64,000 nt of DNA from Thermoguttaceae bacterium (GCA_025060325.1 JANXBW010000001.1:295131-359130); one strand, 5' to 3'. Counted from the stretch's first letter, positions 28,391-39,119 are shown. The notes: a model not told the origin generated them from the letters alone. A program made the numbers and translations.

Positions 28391-28609
28391 ATGAAGAAGC
28401 TGGTAATGTCTCTTCTTCTGGTGGCCCTTGGTGTTGTCTCGGTAGGATGTGTCATTCCGGCTTATTCGGCCGATCCGGCTCGCCGGGTGCAACAACTGAT
28501 TTTCACGTCTGAAAACCTGCGGCTTATCCTCGATGAGTGGGAACGGATTTGGTTCCTCGATCAGCCCGACCACTGCACGCCTTATCGCACTCACGGCGGA
28601 CTCATTTAA
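28391..28609 (+). CDS. Small planctomycete-type lipoprotein
   Basis: 72 residues. Signal peptide MKKLVMSLLLVALGVVSVGC with a lipobox Cys20, then a short conserved-looking mature part (RRVQQLIFTSENLRLILDEW and ERIWFLDQPDHCTPYRTHGG). I recall near-identical small proteins in Pirellulales, all of unknown role. The GGAGGAG eight bases before the ATG is an excellent ribosome-binding site, stronger than those of most genes here, suggesting high expression. It stands alone between two gene-poor stretches. Confidence 0.85.
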   Translation: MKKLVMSLLLVALGVVSVGCVIPAYSADPARRVQQLIFTSENLRLILDEWERIWFLDQPDHCTPYRTHGGLI

Positions 28610-29810
28610 CTGCTAGTGGCTGGCCGGAGCTCTCCCCACCGAGCTTTGGGAACACTGCCTAACACGTGGTGTCCCCAGCAAAGCTGACCCCCGCCTAAGT
28701 GTTGGGGCGAGCGGACTCCATGTACCGGCCTGGGGGCCACGGGTGCCCAAACTCGGAACCGAGGCAAGGGCCCAAGTTACCACCCTGGCAGGCACGTAGG
28801 GCTTCTGGTTGCCTTCCCCCGCGGTGACTCTGCTGCACTCGAACTTTTCGGATTCGAGGCACAAGCAAACCCGTCCCCGCCTCTCGCGGACATCGCGCTG
28901 CTTTAACGCCGTAACCATCGGCCTCCGGGTGGGGCCCGGCAAATTGAACGCGGACGGAGGGTATGAACGGCGGAATCTGAATTTCTTCTGAAACCTCCTA
29001 CCTAAATTTCCTCGAAACCTCCTCGCATTTTCGCCCCCAACAGCTGGGACGAAGCCGAGGTGGCTGTCGTTGCAATTCTGCCCGGGCGTGTCTTGCGTAC
29101 CTTCTTGCCCGGCCAGAACCGCCGCCGTAAATCCGCCCGGTCACGGCCGAGCAGCTGGCTTCTGGCGTGACTCCAGGCAAGCCTGGATGCCGGGCCCACA
29201 GTGCATCCGTAAAGGCCGAGGGGTAGGCAGGTTCGCACGCCGCGACAGGCCTGCCCCACCCGAAGGGGCGTGGGTCCCCTGAGTTTTGTTTTGCTTTTCA
29301 TATTCGGCCATGCTGGGATGACCCTGCGTCAGGCATCCGACCTGCCTGTTTCCCCGCATACTTAGCCCCTCTTTAGTTATCCCTGCTTTGGTCAGACGAG
29401 CCCCCGGAGCGCCCGCAGCCACCTTCCAGAGAAACAGGCATCAGAGTCGGAGGAAGCGGTCAAGACCTCGGTATGGGGCCCCACCGTTTTCGAACCTTGA
29501 CACTAAGCCCGGGAGGCTGTATGGTGAATTGATCCAGGCATCGTTGGTTGAAGACCCGGCGGTGCGTGTCCGCCTACCGGGTCTATTTTGTTATATGGCG
29601 GCAACTTGATGAACATTAGGCACTGCCGGGTTGCGATCACGGGTATTGACCGAACAAATCCCCGAGGGGGTGGACACGCGGTTGCCCAAAGCGTAGGCAA
29701 TCCCCGGGTGATTTTGGCTCGCGCAGAGCACCGCAACTTGGACGAATGATGTTTAGTGCGCTAACCCGGACGGTAATTTTCTTGGAGTTCGTGGTAGGAC
29801 CAGATTTGCT
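28610..29810. other. Gene-poor stretch upstream of nusA with a terminator-like hairpin
   Basis: 1.2 kb with no credible coding frame; rimP, usual upstream of nusA, is not here. It contains a T-rich run (29282-29299) and a strong hairpin (29552-29592). I checked by eye for RNase P RNA, tmRNA and SRP RNA landmarks and found none. Confidence 0.5.
29552..29592 (+). terminator. Terminator-like hairpin with no gene directly upstream
   Basis: AGACCCGG (29552-29559) pairs exactly with CCGGGTCT (29577-29584), with a further CGG/CCG possible inside, followed by ATTTTGTT (29585-29592). It would end a transcript from 28.6-29.5 kb on the plus strand, where no gene is recognised. Confidence 0.6.
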
Positions 29811-31187
29811 ATGGACGCTCAGGAAATCCTGCGAATGGTGGACGTTATCCATCGGGACAAAAACATCCCGAAGGATACGGTCTTTGCCGCCATCGAGTCA
29901 GCCTTGGTCTTGGCGGCCAAAAAGAATCTGGGAGAGGACGCTCAGGTCACCGTCCGGGTGGACAGGAACACCGGTCGCATAAGCGGAACCTATAACGGCC
30001 TGCCTTTCGACCCAGATGAGTTTTGCTTCCGAATTGGGGCTCACGCGGCCAAGCAAGTCATCCTCCAAAAGATCCGTGAGGCGGAACGGGACGTTCTTTA
30101 CGAAGAATTCCAAAAGCGTCTCAATCAGTTAGTGACGGGGGTAGTTCAGCGAATTGAGGGGGGAACTGTCCTCGTCTCTTTAGGTAATAACGTCGAGGCG
30201 GTGTTACCACGCTCCGAGCAGATCCGGGGCGAGTCGTATCACGCCAACGACCGCATTCGCGCTGTTGTTTACGACGTTCGGAAAGAGGGAACCCGGGTAA
30301 AGGTTTATTTGAGCCGGACCCGGCGGCAGTTTGTCGAAAGGCTTTTCGAGCAGGAAATCCCAGAGGTTGCCGACGGGATAATTGAGATTAAGCGGATCGA
30401 GCGCGAGCCAGGCAGTCGGACTAAGGTTGCTGTTTCTAGTACCGATCCCCGCGTTGACTGTGTAGGGGCATGCGTGGGTGTCCGAGGCACACGCATTAAG
30501 AACATCACTGATGAGCTTGGCGGCGAGAGGATCGAAATTGTCCGCTGGAGCGACGATCCGCAGGAGCTAATTGCTAACGCTCTGCAGCCGGCAGAGGTCG
30601 AAGAAGTTATTCTGTGCGAAATGCTCGGTAGGGCAATTGCGCTGGTTCGGGAGGACCAGCGGTCGCTTGCTATCGGGCGAAACGGCCAGAATGTTCGCTT
30701 GGCCAGCAAACTTGCCGGCTGGGACATTGAGATCATGACCCGGGAAGAATTAGATGCCCGGCTGGATGCGGCCATCATGGCTTTTGCTTCGCTGCCGGGT
30801 GTTTCCGAGGAGCTGGCAGAGCGGTTGGTGGCGGAGGGATATCTCACTTACGACGATTTATCGGTAATGGAGCCCAGTGATTTTGCTCAGCTGGCCGATC
30901 TACCTGAAGAGCAGGTTAGAGCCATTATCGAAGAGGCCGAGCGTCGAGCCGCGGAAGGATTTCAGCCGCCAGCTCGCACGAGAGCGGATTTGACCGCAGA
31001 GCAAGTTGAGGCTTCGGCCGAAGCAGAAGCCGAGGTGGGCCCCACCGGTCAAAACCCCGGCGAAACTACTGATTCAGAAGCTGGTGCTTCGATTGGGGAA
31101 GACGGGCTTGGGCTTGAGAGCAACCCCGGATCGTTTCCGGATGGCGAAGGCTCGACAGTTGACGCTGCAGCAAGTGGGACACTATAG
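29811..31187 (+). CDS. nusA: Transcription termination/antitermination protein NusA
   Basis: 458 residues. The N-terminal RNA-polymerase-binding domain starts MDAQEILRMVDVIHRDKNIP; S1 domain around GVVQRIEGGTVLVSLG; KH1 (GACVGVRGTRIKNITDELGG) and KH2 (AIGRNGQNVRLASKLAGWDI) bind RNA. A single helix-hairpin-helix (LPGVSEELAERLVAEGY plus LADLPEEQVRAIIEEA) follows, then an acidic, low-complexity tail of ~70 residues. It modulates pausing, termination and rRNA antitermination. First of the nusA-infB-rbfA series; the usual rimP and ylxR members are missing. Confidence 0.96.
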   Translation: MDAQEILRMVDVIHRDKNIPKDTVFAAIESALVLAAKKNLGEDAQVTVRVDRNTGRISGTYNGLPFDPDEFCFRIGAHAAKQVILQKIREAERDVLYEEFQKRLNQLVTGVVQRIEGGTVLVSLGNNVEAVLPRSEQIRGESYHANDRIRAVVYDVRKEGTRVKVYLSRTRRQFVERLFEQEIPEVADGIIEIKRIEREPGSRTKVAVSSTDPRVDCVGACVGVRGTRIKNITDELGGERIEIVRWSDDPQELIANALQPAEVEEVILCEMLGRAIALVREDQRSLAIGRNGQNVRLASKLAGWDIEIMTREELDARLDAAIMAFASLPGVSEELAERLVAEGYLTYDDLSVMEPSDFAQLADLPEEQVRAIIEEAERRAAEGFQPPARTRADLTAEQVEASAEAEAEVGPTGQNPGETTDSEAGASIGEDGLGLESNPGSFPDGEGSTVDAAASGTL

Positions 31188-31647
31188 TATGCGGGGATTA
31201 CCCGTGGGGTAGCGGGCAGGGATCCGGGGGTAAAGCCGACCTCTCCTTGTTGGTTGTCGTTGCTTCGGAGCCCGTTTACAAATTTCGTGCATGAGTTGGC
31301 TAACTGCCCCATGCAGATCCCCCGAGGGCAGGCTTCAATAAGTGCCTCGAGTAATCGGCGAGGTGTGCGGAACCGGCTTTGAGCTTAAACACCTCGCTAG
31401 CAAACACTAGCCGACGACGATAGCTCCCGGCCCTCGAGTTACGCGGGCCACAGTGGGTGATGTATGTGAATCGCCGGCAAGTTCTTAACAACCGACTCCC
31501 AACGAAGGGTCAGCTCCGCCGACTAAAGATCGGGTGGGAGTCGAAAGAAGTGCAGGTTTTCCGAGGCGGCACGAGGAAAATGCCGGCGAGGAAACGGCCG
31601 TTCACTATTATTCCTCGGGCTGGGCGGAAATTGGGGTCGGAGACTCT
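31188..31647. other. nusA-infB spacer
   Basis: 460 bases. No ylxR-like frame found. The infB frame is open from 31534, but that part is not IF-2-like. Confidence 0.45.
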
Positions 31648-34600
31648 TTGGCCTTGGGCATTCGGATCCATCAGCTGGCCAAGCAATTGGGACTTGAGAG
31701 CCGAGCTCTGGTTGACCTTTGTGGGGAACTGGGGCTCGGAACTAAGACCGCTTTGTCGAGCCTGACCGAGGAAGAAGTCGCCAAAGTAAAAGAGCATTTA
31801 AAGAGCCGTTCTTCTCGATCAGTATCCCCTGCTGCGGCTACGGCCACCTCTTCTACGCTTCAGCCCCCAAAGTCTTTGCGGGATATCGCTCCTCCCAAGA
31901 CGGTCCCCACTTTTCCCAAGAAAGTACCGACTCTCGAGCGCGGTAAAGTTGCCCCAAAGGCCCCGACACCCGCTCAGGAGGTCGGTCAACCTAGCTCAGA
32001 GGTGGGGCTGGTGTTCCCAGAGATCGCGCCTCCCCCAATCATTCCTCCGGTGGCTGAAGCTGTGGAGGCCGCGGCTGGTCTAGCGCCGCCCTCGGCAATC
32101 CCCCGCGTGGAGCCGGCTGTTCCTCCTTTGCCACAGGGTCTCCCCGCTCCCATCCCCCCCACCGAGGTCGCGGAGCCACCCGGAGGAATTCAACCGCCAG
32201 CCGAGGTAGTTGCAGGAGCGATCGCCCCTCCATCGTCTCCGGAAGCGGCGCCTTCAATCGCTGCGGAACAAGCAACCGGCGAGATCCCGGTAGCGCCGGT
32301 TCCCCTCGTCGCTCCGGAAGTCCAACCTTCAGAGGCCGCTCCTTCGCCTCCTGGAGTGGAAACTCCCGGCACGGTTTTGGCCTCTCCACCAGCCGTCGAG
32401 GTTGTCGAGCCGCCTCAACCGGAGCGTGTAGGACCGGCAGTTCCGGAGCCCACGGCCGCGAAAATTGAACCCCCGCCAGTGCTGCCCGAGCGTAAGCCTC
32501 GGGTGGAAAAAGCTGATAAAGTCGATAGCGCCGATCGCGCCATGCCGGGCGTGATCATCGCGCCGATTCCTCAAGTCCAAAAAGGAAGACAGCCACCCAA
32601 GCAGGAACAGCAACCTGTCCTTAAGCCGGAGATTCCGTTAACTCCTCAAGCTCTCCGCTCCCTTAAGACCACCCGACGGCCGCTATCGGAGTACCTTAAA
32701 CGGCTTCACTCGCCGGAAAAGTTGGCCGAGCTGGAAAAGGCCGTCGAAAAGCTGGTAGCAGGGGAAGAAGCTCCCCCGGCAGAGGCCGCTCCTACCCGTC
32801 CGAAGCCAAAGGAGCGTGTGAAAGAACGGGTCGTCGAAAAGGAAAAACCACGGGAAAAAGAGCGGGAAAAGGAAAAAGAAAAAGCTGCTCCTCGGCCGGG
32901 ACGGGAGCCCGCCAAACCCAAGCGCGGCTACCGGGAAGAAGAGGAAGAAGACATTCTCGTCAAGGAAGCTCGGCCCGCCAAGCGCAAGCCTTTGGCCCCG
33001 CGGGATCGCACCGAGCTGGAAGAAGAGGAAGAGGCCCCAGTCGCCCCCGCCGTCCCGATTACGCTCCGGCGGCAAAAGAAGGGCAAGAGTGCCGTCCCCA
33101 CAGCCCCTCGAAAGACGAGTTTTGTGGTTGAACTTCCGTGCACTGTTCGGTCATTTTCTGAGGCGGCCGGCGTTCCCGTCCACGTCGTTTTAGGGAAGCT
33201 GCTTGGCCTGGGGGTAATGGCCAATATCAACTCCTCTTTGGATGCCGACCTGGCCGAGCTTTTGGCGGCCGAGCTGGGACTCAACTTGCAGGTCCGTGAA
33301 GAGGTCGATCCGGAGGAGAAGCTCCGGGAGCTGTACGAGCGGCCTGATGATCCGACACAACTTGTCCCCCGTGCCCCTGTGGTGACATTTCTGGGTCATG
33401 TCGACCATGGCAAGACGTCGCTCCTGGACCGAATTTTGGGCACCAACGTAGCCGCCCGGGAACGAGGAGGCATTACTCAGCACATCCGAGCGTATCGCAT
33501 CCTTAAAGACAGTCGACCTATCACCTTTGTGGACACACCAGGCCACGAGGCTTTCACTGCGATGCGTGCCCGGGGCGCTCAGGTCACGGATATCGCGGTC
33601 CTTGTGGTTGCTTGCGACGACGGGGTCATGCCGCAGACCGAAGAAGCTATTGCACACATTCGGGCTGCTGGCGTGCCGATGGTTGTGGCGCTTAACAAAG
33701 TTGATCTGCCCGGCGTCAAGCCCGAGCGAGTCCTTCAGCAGCTTGCGGCGGTCGGGGTTTTGCCCACCGAATGGGGCGGCGATGTCGAAGTCGTCAAGAC
33801 CAGTGCGGTGACTGGGCAGGGCATTGACGAATTGCTGGAAGTGCTGCTGACGGTCGCCGAGCTCCATGAGCTGAAAGCCAATCCCAATCGGCCAGCGGTC
33901 GGGGTGTGTTTGGAAGCCTCCGTTCAAGCTGGGCGGGGAGTAGTGGCCAAATTGCTCGTGAAAAAAGGTACGCTTCGGGTAGGCGATGTGGTTCTGTGCG
34001 GGGCAGCCCACGGCCGTATTAAGGCCATGTACGATACCCTGAACCCCGATGTGCGCTACGAAGAAGCCGGGCCTTCTATGCCTGTGGATGTTGTCGGACT
34101 AGATACCCCGCCGGAGGCCGGCGAACGCTTTTACGTGCTTGAGGACGTCGCGGAAGCTCGCAAGATCGCCGAACAGCGGGCCGAACGCGACCGCGCCAAG
34201 GAACTGGCTGGTGTTCGGACGCATCTATCGCTGGAAGAACTATCGGCCCGGCTTGCCCAAAAGGAACGCGTGGAGGTGCTCCACCTTATTCTTCGGGCGG
34301 ATGTGCGCGGATCGCTGGAAGCCATCCAGAAGGAAATGTCCAAGCTTCAGCACCCTGAGGTCAAGATTGAGGTCCTTCAGGCGGCTGTTGGGGCTATTAC
34401 GGAAGGGGATGTGGAGCTCGCGCACGCCTCCGATGCCATCATCATCGGGTTTAATGTGGCGCCTACAGATCGAGCTTTGGCCCTGGCTGAGCAATACGGA
34501 GTCGAGATTCGCCGTTACGATATCATTTACGAGTTAACGCAAGACCTCAAGGCGGCACTAGAAGGGCTGCTCAAGCCGGAAATCCGCGAAGTGGAACTTG

Positions 34601-34896
34601 GCCGGGCCGTGGTGCTCAAAACGTTTTACATCAGTCGCGTTGGTACGGTGGCTGGTTGCCGCGTTGTGCAGGGGGTAGTCACTCGGGACGCACGAATCCG
34701 GGTGGTCCGCGACGGCCGGGTCATTGGCACTTACCCGGTTCAGTCTCTCCGACGGGAGAAGGACGACGTCCGAGAGGTCCGCGAGGGGTTTGAATGTGGC
34801 ATAAAGCTTGCCAACTTCGACGACGTCAAAGAAGGAGACGTATTGGAAGCTTATCGCCTTGAAGAGGTCCAGCGGCGCCTAGAGGAAGTCAACTAA
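31648..34896 (+). CDS. infB: Translation initiation factor IF-2
   Basis: GTPase that places initiator tRNA on the ribosome. The frame opens at 31534, but IF-2 similarity begins at (TTG)[20 protein letters not shown], so I take the TTG at 31648, with GGAG five bases upstream; the protein is then 1082 residues. About 530 residues of Pro/Ala/Glu-rich linker separate the N-terminal winged helix from the conserved core, with a highly charged Lys/Glu/Arg stretch near 32820-32960. The IF2-N domain ([20 protein letters not shown]) is followed by G motifs [17 protein letters not shown] and NKVD, then domains II-IV. The linker is longer than usual but such extensions occur in planctomycetes. Downstream of nusA, upstream of rbfA. 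Confidence 0.93.
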   Translation: MALGIRIHQLAKQLGLESRALVDLCGELGLGTKTALSSLTEEEVAKVKEHLKSRSSRSVSPAAATATSSTLQPPKSLRDIAPPKTVPTFPKKVPTLERGKVAPKAPTPAQEVGQPSSEVGLVFPEIAPPPIIPPVAEAVEAAAGLAPPSAIPRVEPAVPPLPQGLPAPIPPTEVAEPPGGIQPPAEVVAGAIAPPSSPEAAPSIAAEQATGEIPVAPVPLVAPEVQPSEAAPSPPGVETPGTVLASPPAVEVVEPPQPERVGPAVPEPTAAKIEPPPVLPERKPRVEKADKVDSADRAMPGVIIAPIPQVQKGRQPPKQEQQPVLKPEIPLTPQALRSLKTTRRPLSEYLKRLHSPEKLAELEKAVEKLVAGEEAPPAEAAPTRPKPKERVKERVVEKEKPREKEREKEKEKAAPRPGREPAKPKRGYREEEEEDILVKEARPAKRKPLAPRDRTELEEEEEAPVAPAVPITLRRQKKGKSAVPTAPRKTSFVVELPCTVRSFSEAAGVPVHVVLGKLLGLGVMANINSSLDADLAELLAAELGLNLQVREEVDPEEKLRELYERPDDPTQLVPRAPVVTFLGHVDHGKTSLLDRILGTNVAARERGGITQHIRAYRILKDSRPITFVDTPGHEAFTAMRARGAQVTDIAVLVVACDDGVMPQTEEAIAHIRAAGVPMVVALNKVDLPGVKPERVLQQLAAVGVLPTEWGGDVEVVKTSAVTGQGIDELLEVLLTVAELHELKANPNRPAVGVCLEASVQAGRGVVAKLLVKKGTLRVGDVVLCGAAHGRIKAMYDTLNPDVRYEEAGPSMPVDVVGLDTPPEAGERFYVLEDVAEARKIAEQRAERDRAKELAGVRTHLSLEELSARLAQKERVEVLHLILRADVRGSLEAIQKEMSKLQHPEVKIEVLQAAVGAITEGDVELAHASDAIIIGFNVAPTDRALALAEQYGVEIRRYDIIYELTQDLKAALEGLLKPEIREVELGRAVVLKTFYISRVGTVAGCRVVQGVVTRDARIRVVRDGRVIGTYPVQSLRREKDDVREVREGFECGIKLANFDDVKEGDVLEAYRLEEVQRRLEEVN

Positions 34897-35121
34897 AAGC
34901 GCGGTACTGCCCGAGCAAACTGGAAGCATCAGTAGTCCAAAGTACTGGTGGCAGGTGTACGGCTTGCAACCACTTCCGCAAGGTGTTCTGCGAGTTGAGA
35001 CAAGCCTTTGCCACAGGAAGCGGCACTTTTTGAGTGGGGGCTGCAAGATTTATTGGTCGAAGCAATTTGCCTTCGTTTACTTATCGTTCTTGCGGAAGTG
35101 CTTCTGTGAAGGGGGACAATA

Positions 35122-35646
35122 ATGATGCATCCGTCCGGTCCTGGTATGGCGGATGAACACCACGCTTCGCTCCAGGCAAGGCGTGCGTTAAAGGCCGCGG
35201 AGGCGATTCGCCAAGTGGTCAGCATGGCGATCCTCCGGGAACTGAAGGATCCACGAATCCGCGACGTCACCGTCACCTATGTGGAGGTTTCCCCGGATTT
35301 GCGTCATGCCAAAGTGCATGTTTCCGTGATGGGTGACGAAACAAAACAGCGATTGAGCCTTCGCGGTTTGCGTAGTGCGGCCGGTTATCTCCAGGCCAAG
35401 TGTGCCGAGCGAATCGACACGCGTTGGACTCCCAAGTTGGAGTTTGTGCTTGACCAAGGTGTGAAAAGATCAATCGAGATTGCTCGGATTCTTGAAGAAG
35501 TATTCCCCTCTGGGTCGCAGCCGAGAGAATCTGCACTCGACGATTCGTCGGACGATAAGACGGACGAGGACTTAGAGGAAGACGAGGGTATTAGCACCGA
35601 TTCTGACCAGTCCGAGCCGCCGGTGACGGAGAAAAGCCACGAGTAA
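35122..35646 (+). CDS. rbfA: Ribosome-binding factor A
   Basis: 174 residues. Single KH-type domain (~20-118) involved in late 30S maturation: AIRQVVSMAILRELKDPRIR, then VTYVEVSPDLRHAKVHVSVM and PKLEFVLDQGVKRSIEIARI are the family core. The C-terminal ~50 residues are a strongly acidic Asp/Glu/Ser tail (DDSSDDKTDEDLEEDEG). The ATG at 35122 follows GGGGGACAATA; an ATG three bases later is in frame. Third gene of the nusA-infB-rbfA series, 225 bases after infB. Confidence 0.94.
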   Translation: MMHPSGPGMADEHHASLQARRALKAAEAIRQVVSMAILRELKDPRIRDVTVTYVEVSPDLRHAKVHVSVMGDETKQRLSLRGLRSAAGYLQAKCAERIDTRWTPKLEFVLDQGVKRSIEIARILEEVFPSGSQPRESALDDSSDDKTDEDLEEDEGISTDSDQSEPPVTEKSHE

Positions 35647-35774
35647 CTCCCGCCCCGTTCCCTGAGCGACGCTTGCTGCACTGACCTTTTTGCCGCAGGT
35701 TTTGCATTTTGCTCGATGATCGTAGCTGACTATTTTCGCCTCCTACGTACCATCCCTCGAAAGGATTCCTGTGG

Positions 35775-36674
35775 ATGACCAGTTCGAATCGAACGGCTCG
35801 ATTCGCCCAGGTTTACGAAATTCTGCAGCGGCACTATCAGCCCGTTCTTCCTGATCCGAACCGCTCTATTTTCGAACTACTCATCTTCGGGTGCTGCCTA
35901 GAGGACGCACCATTTCAGCGTGCGGAGGACAGCTTTGCTCGTTTACAGCAGGATTTCTTTGACTGGAACGAAGTCCGAGTTAGCACTGTGCGTGAACTTT
36001 CGGAAGTGTTTTGCGACTTACCGGAGCCGACCGAGGCCGCCTCCCGGGTCAAGCGCGTCCTGCAGAGCATTTTCGAAGCAAGCTACTCCTTTGAGCTAGA
36101 TTCTTTGCGAAGGCAAACGCTCTCCCAAGCCGAGGAGAGTTTAAAGAAAATTGACGGAACCACGCCGTTTACCATTGCGTATGTCCTTCAATCCGCACTC
36201 GGGGGTCACGTCATCCCATTGGACCGATCGACGCTGGAGGTTTTGCGACTTCTTGATCTTGCCACCCCGGAAGAGATTTCTCAGGGCCAGATCTCTGGCC
36301 TCTACCGGGCCGTGCCCAAGACGAAGGGAATCGAATTTGCGTCGCTACTTCATCAACTGGGGGCAGCTTACAAAGTAAACCCATTTGCTCCGTCTGTTCG
36401 TCAGATTCTTCTTGAAATTGAACCTGGGTGCCGTGACCGGCTGCCCTGTCGCCGCAGCTTTGTCGCCGTCACTCAAGCGGGCGATGGTCAACAACAGCAG
36501 GCCGCCGGCGCGGAGGTGCCGCAAAAGAGGGGACGTGGTCGACAACGCGCGGAGGCGCAGGGAGCAACAACACAGTCGCCCCCGGCCAATCAGCCACCAG
36601 CAAGCCGAGCCAGCGAACAAAAGTCAAACAAAAGGCAAACAAAGAAACGCCGAACTGGCGAAGAGTCCACATAG
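35775..36674 (+). CDS. Endonuclease III-fold (HhH-GPD-like) protein lacking the catalytic Lys and iron-sulfur cysteines
   Basis: 299 residues. Residues ~25-215 follow the EndoIII layout: SIFELLIFGCCLEDAPFQRA (compare the lead helix of Nth), WNEVRVSTVRELSEVF, then an HhH-like stretch (LKKIDGTTPFTIAYVLQSAL) and IPLDRSTLEVLRLL. In Nth the HhH reads GVGRKTA with catalytic Lys; here GTTPFTI puts Phe at that place, while the second catalytic position keeps Asp (PLDRST). The C-x6-C-x2-C-x5-C iron-sulfur loop is absent; only two Cys (CRDRLPC) occur near the end of the domain. The last ~75 residues are Gln/Arg/Lys-rich and disordered. A non-catalytic DNA-binding protein or an altered glycosylase is plausible. 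Starts 128 bases after rbfA. Confidence 0.75.
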   Translation: MTSSNRTARFAQVYEILQRHYQPVLPDPNRSIFELLIFGCCLEDAPFQRAEDSFARLQQDFFDWNEVRVSTVRELSEVFCDLPEPTEAASRVKRVLQSIFEASYSFELDSLRRQTLSQAEESLKKIDGTTPFTIAYVLQSALGGHVIPLDRSTLEVLRLLDLATPEEISQGQISGLYRAVPKTKGIEFASLLHQLGAAYKVNPFAPSVRQILLEIEPGCRDRLPCRRSFVAVTQAGDGQQQQAAGAEVPQKRGRGRQRAEAQGATTQSPPANQPPASRASEQKSNKRQTKKRRTGEEST

Positions 36675-36689
36675 CCTCGTTTCGGCCAA

Positions 36690-39119
36690 ATGAGCCTTTC
36701 GAACATGACCCGTTCATTAACGAAGTCGGCTGCGGCCAGTTGCCCGTTTTGGCGATCGGCAAATTCGTGCCAGCCCCTTCCTTCGATTCTCTCTCTTGTG
36801 GGGGTTCTGTTTACAAGCTCGTTTGCTGCCGTGCCACGTTCTGGGAGATGCGAACCTCTAGCAATAACCGCCCGGAAGACTTGTGAGGCTTTACCAAGCG
36901 TCGTGGCAAGCTCTGCGAATTTCGGTTGGGGTGAGGCCCTTGCACTCTCCGCCGGCCCGGTTGAGCCTACTTTCCGTGGCCTTTTTGAGCCAAGTAACTT
37001 GTGCCCAGTCCTTTGGCAACAAGAGAAAGCCGCCCAGGCCTCAGCGGCGCAAGCCGAGGAAGAGTGGGACCGGGTCGAGGCACTAGCCCATTATTCGGCT
37101 GCTCGGAAGTTTGAACACGAAGGCGAGCTGGAGTTGGCTTTGCGGTGGTATCAAAGGGCGGTTCGGTATGATCCGCAGTCCGAAGCCGCCTTCCAAAGTG
37201 CTGTGAGGGTGGCCCTTCGACTCGGCCGGTTGGAGGAAGCCGCCCGGCTGATCCGAGCTTACGGAAAGCCGGGCGTGCTGGAGCTGACTCAGATCCTTCC
37301 CGTGGGCCTTTTCCTCATTCAAAGGGGGAATTACGCCGACGCCGCTGAGATCCTTGAGCTGACTCTGGCGGATACCAAGTTGCCATCAAACAGATTGGCG
37401 ATGTTGGCTATTCGGATGGAATTGGGGCGGCTTTACTTCCTGACGGGGGATTACGAAAAATCCGCGGGCCACTTTGCCGAGGTGGTTACCGCGCTTCGTG
37501 AAGATGCACCCGAGCCACTAACCGCGGAGCAGCGTAAGTCACTCCTCCGCCAGCCGGTCACTGCCTGGCGGCTAATGGGCTCAAGCTTTCTCCTGGCAAA
37601 TCAAATCGACCGGGCCGAGGAGTGTTTCCGGCAGGCATTTGCCGCGGGAGGAACTCAGGCCCTCCTGGGTTTCGATTTGGCCCGGGTTTTCAAAGCCCGC
37701 GGTGCTTGGGCCGCGGCCGAATCGGCCCTCAGCGACTACCTGAAAGATCCTCGCGAAGAAGATGGCCTCGAGCCCTACCGGGTGTTGACCACAATCCTTG
37801 AGAACTTAGGTCGCCGTCAGGAGTTACTAAGCAAACTTTCCGAGGCGCAGCGCGCAAGGCCGGACAATGTGCCCCTTGCTTTTGCTTTAGCCGAAGAGTA
37901 CTTCCGCCAAGGAATGCTTGAAGAGGCGGCAAAGCTCGGAGAAGAGGTGCTCGAGAAGCGGCCCACCATTGAGGGGTGGCAACTTCTTTTACGCGTTTAT
38001 CAACAAGGGCATGATTGGCAAAAGCTCCTTGATCTTTTGGGTCGCATGCAGCAGGAGGGGGTTACCTTAGAGAATCTCGAGGCCGACCTCCGCAAGATTT
38101 TGATCCAGCCGGAAGTGCGAAAGCAGCTCCTCGACACCTTGATAAGCGTGCCTCCTTCTGACGAGAAAAAACTAAACGCTCAGAAAGCGGCCTTGGCCTC
38201 GCTTGCCATCGCCGCAAAGGAATTCCCCACCGCGCGAACGCTTGTTGATCAGCTTATTAACTCCGGTTCCGAACATTGCCTGGAGGTGCTCCTCGAATTG
38301 GCATTCGCATACGGCGATAGCAAAGATTACGAGGCCGGATGCGAATTAATCAACGCAGCTCTTGCCCGGTCCCGGGACGCGGCGCAGAAAGCCGTGCTTT
38401 CCTATTACCTGGCCGGGTTTCTTGAGCTTTCCGGCAAAACGGAGGAGGCAATCTCCGTTGCCAAGCAAGCCATCGAGGCGTCTCGGGAAAACCCTCGTTT
38501 TCAACTTCGCTTAGGGTGGATCCTCTTACATGCCAAGCGAAACGAAGAAGCAGCCAAGGCCTACAGGGAATTGCTCGAGCGTTGGGAGTCAGATCATTCC
38601 TCCTCAGAGGTGCGCCAGGTAGTGCGGGAGGCGAAGCTTGCCCTGTCCCACTTGGCCGCGCTTCAAGAGCGGTTCGACGAGGCCGTTGAGTGGCTTGAAC
38701 AAGTCCTCGATGAATTTCCCAATGACCCCTCAGCCTGCAACGATCTTGGCTATCTATGGGCGGACCAGAACGTCCGACTTCACCGGGCCTTGCGGATGAT
38801 TCAAAAGGCCGTAGAAGCTGAGCCGGACAACGCTGCGTATCGAGACAGCTTGGGCTGGGTGCTCTTCCGGCTGGGCCGATACGAGGAGGCCCTAGGAGAA
38901 TTGCAAAAAGCTTCCGCTGCCGACCCCGACCCGGTAATCCTTGATCACTTGGGTGAGGCCTATAAAGTAGTGGGCCAACTGGATAAAGCCGCGGAGGCTT
39001 GGCAGAAAGCTTTGGAGCGGTTTTTGGAGCAAGATAATCCTAAAGAAGCAGACAAGATCCGCAAAAAACTGGCGGAAATTGGCACGCAAGTTCCGGCCCC
39101 CGCCCCGGCGAAAGAATGA
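36690..39119 (+). CDS. Large exported TPR-repeat protein
   Basis: 809 residues. A hydrophobic segment at ~32-48 (SILSLVGVLFTSSFAAVP) suggests export, followed by ~80 residues of linker, then helical repeats from about residue 130 to 790. Good TPR units include HYSAARKFEHEGELELALRW, LFLIQRGNYADAAEILELTL, LGRLYFLTGDYEKSAGHFAE, LGYLWADQNVRLHRALRMIQ and LGWVLFRLGRYEEALGELQK. The last repeats are the most regular. It ends in an Ala/Pro-rich tail. Probably a periplasmic protein-interaction scaffold; similar TPR proteins are common in Planctomycetes. It starts 16 bases after the preceding gene and may be cotranscribed. Confidence 0.88.
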   Translation: MSLSNMTRSLTKSAAASCPFWRSANSCQPLPSILSLVGVLFTSSFAAVPRSGRCEPLAITARKTCEALPSVVASSANFGWGEALALSAGPVEPTFRGLFEPSNLCPVLWQQEKAAQASAAQAEEEWDRVEALAHYSAARKFEHEGELELALRWYQRAVRYDPQSEAAFQSAVRVALRLGRLEEAARLIRAYGKPGVLELTQILPVGLFLIQRGNYADAAEILELTLADTKLPSNRLAMLAIRMELGRLYFLTGDYEKSAGHFAEVVTALREDAPEPLTAEQRKSLLRQPVTAWRLMGSSFLLANQIDRAEECFRQAFAAGGTQALLGFDLARVFKARGAWAAAESALSDYLKDPREEDGLEPYRVLTTILENLGRRQELLSKLSEAQRARPDNVPLAFALAEEYFRQGMLEEAAKLGEEVLEKRPTIEGWQLLLRVYQQGHDWQKLLDLLGRMQQEGVTLENLEADLRKILIQPEVRKQLLDTLISVPPSDEKKLNAQKAALASLAIAAKEFPTARTLVDQLINSGSEHCLEVLLELAFAYGDSKDYEAGCELINAALARSRDAAQKAVLSYYLAGFLELSGKTEEAISVAKQAIEASRENPRFQLRLGWILLHAKRNEEAAKAYRELLERWESDHSSSEVRQVVREAKLALSHLAALQERFDEAVEWLEQVLDEFPNDPSACNDLGYLWADQNVRLHRALRMIQKAVEAEPDNAAYRDSLGWVLFRLGRYEEALGELQKASAADPDPVILDHLGEAYKVVGQLDKAAEAWQKALERFLEQDNPKEADKIRKKLAEIGTQVPAPAPAKE

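Noticed and set aside
28610..29550. RNase P RNA, tmRNA or SRP RNA in the gap upstream of nusA
   Set aside because: None of the usual conserved landmarks was found by eye; a covariance search would be decisive.
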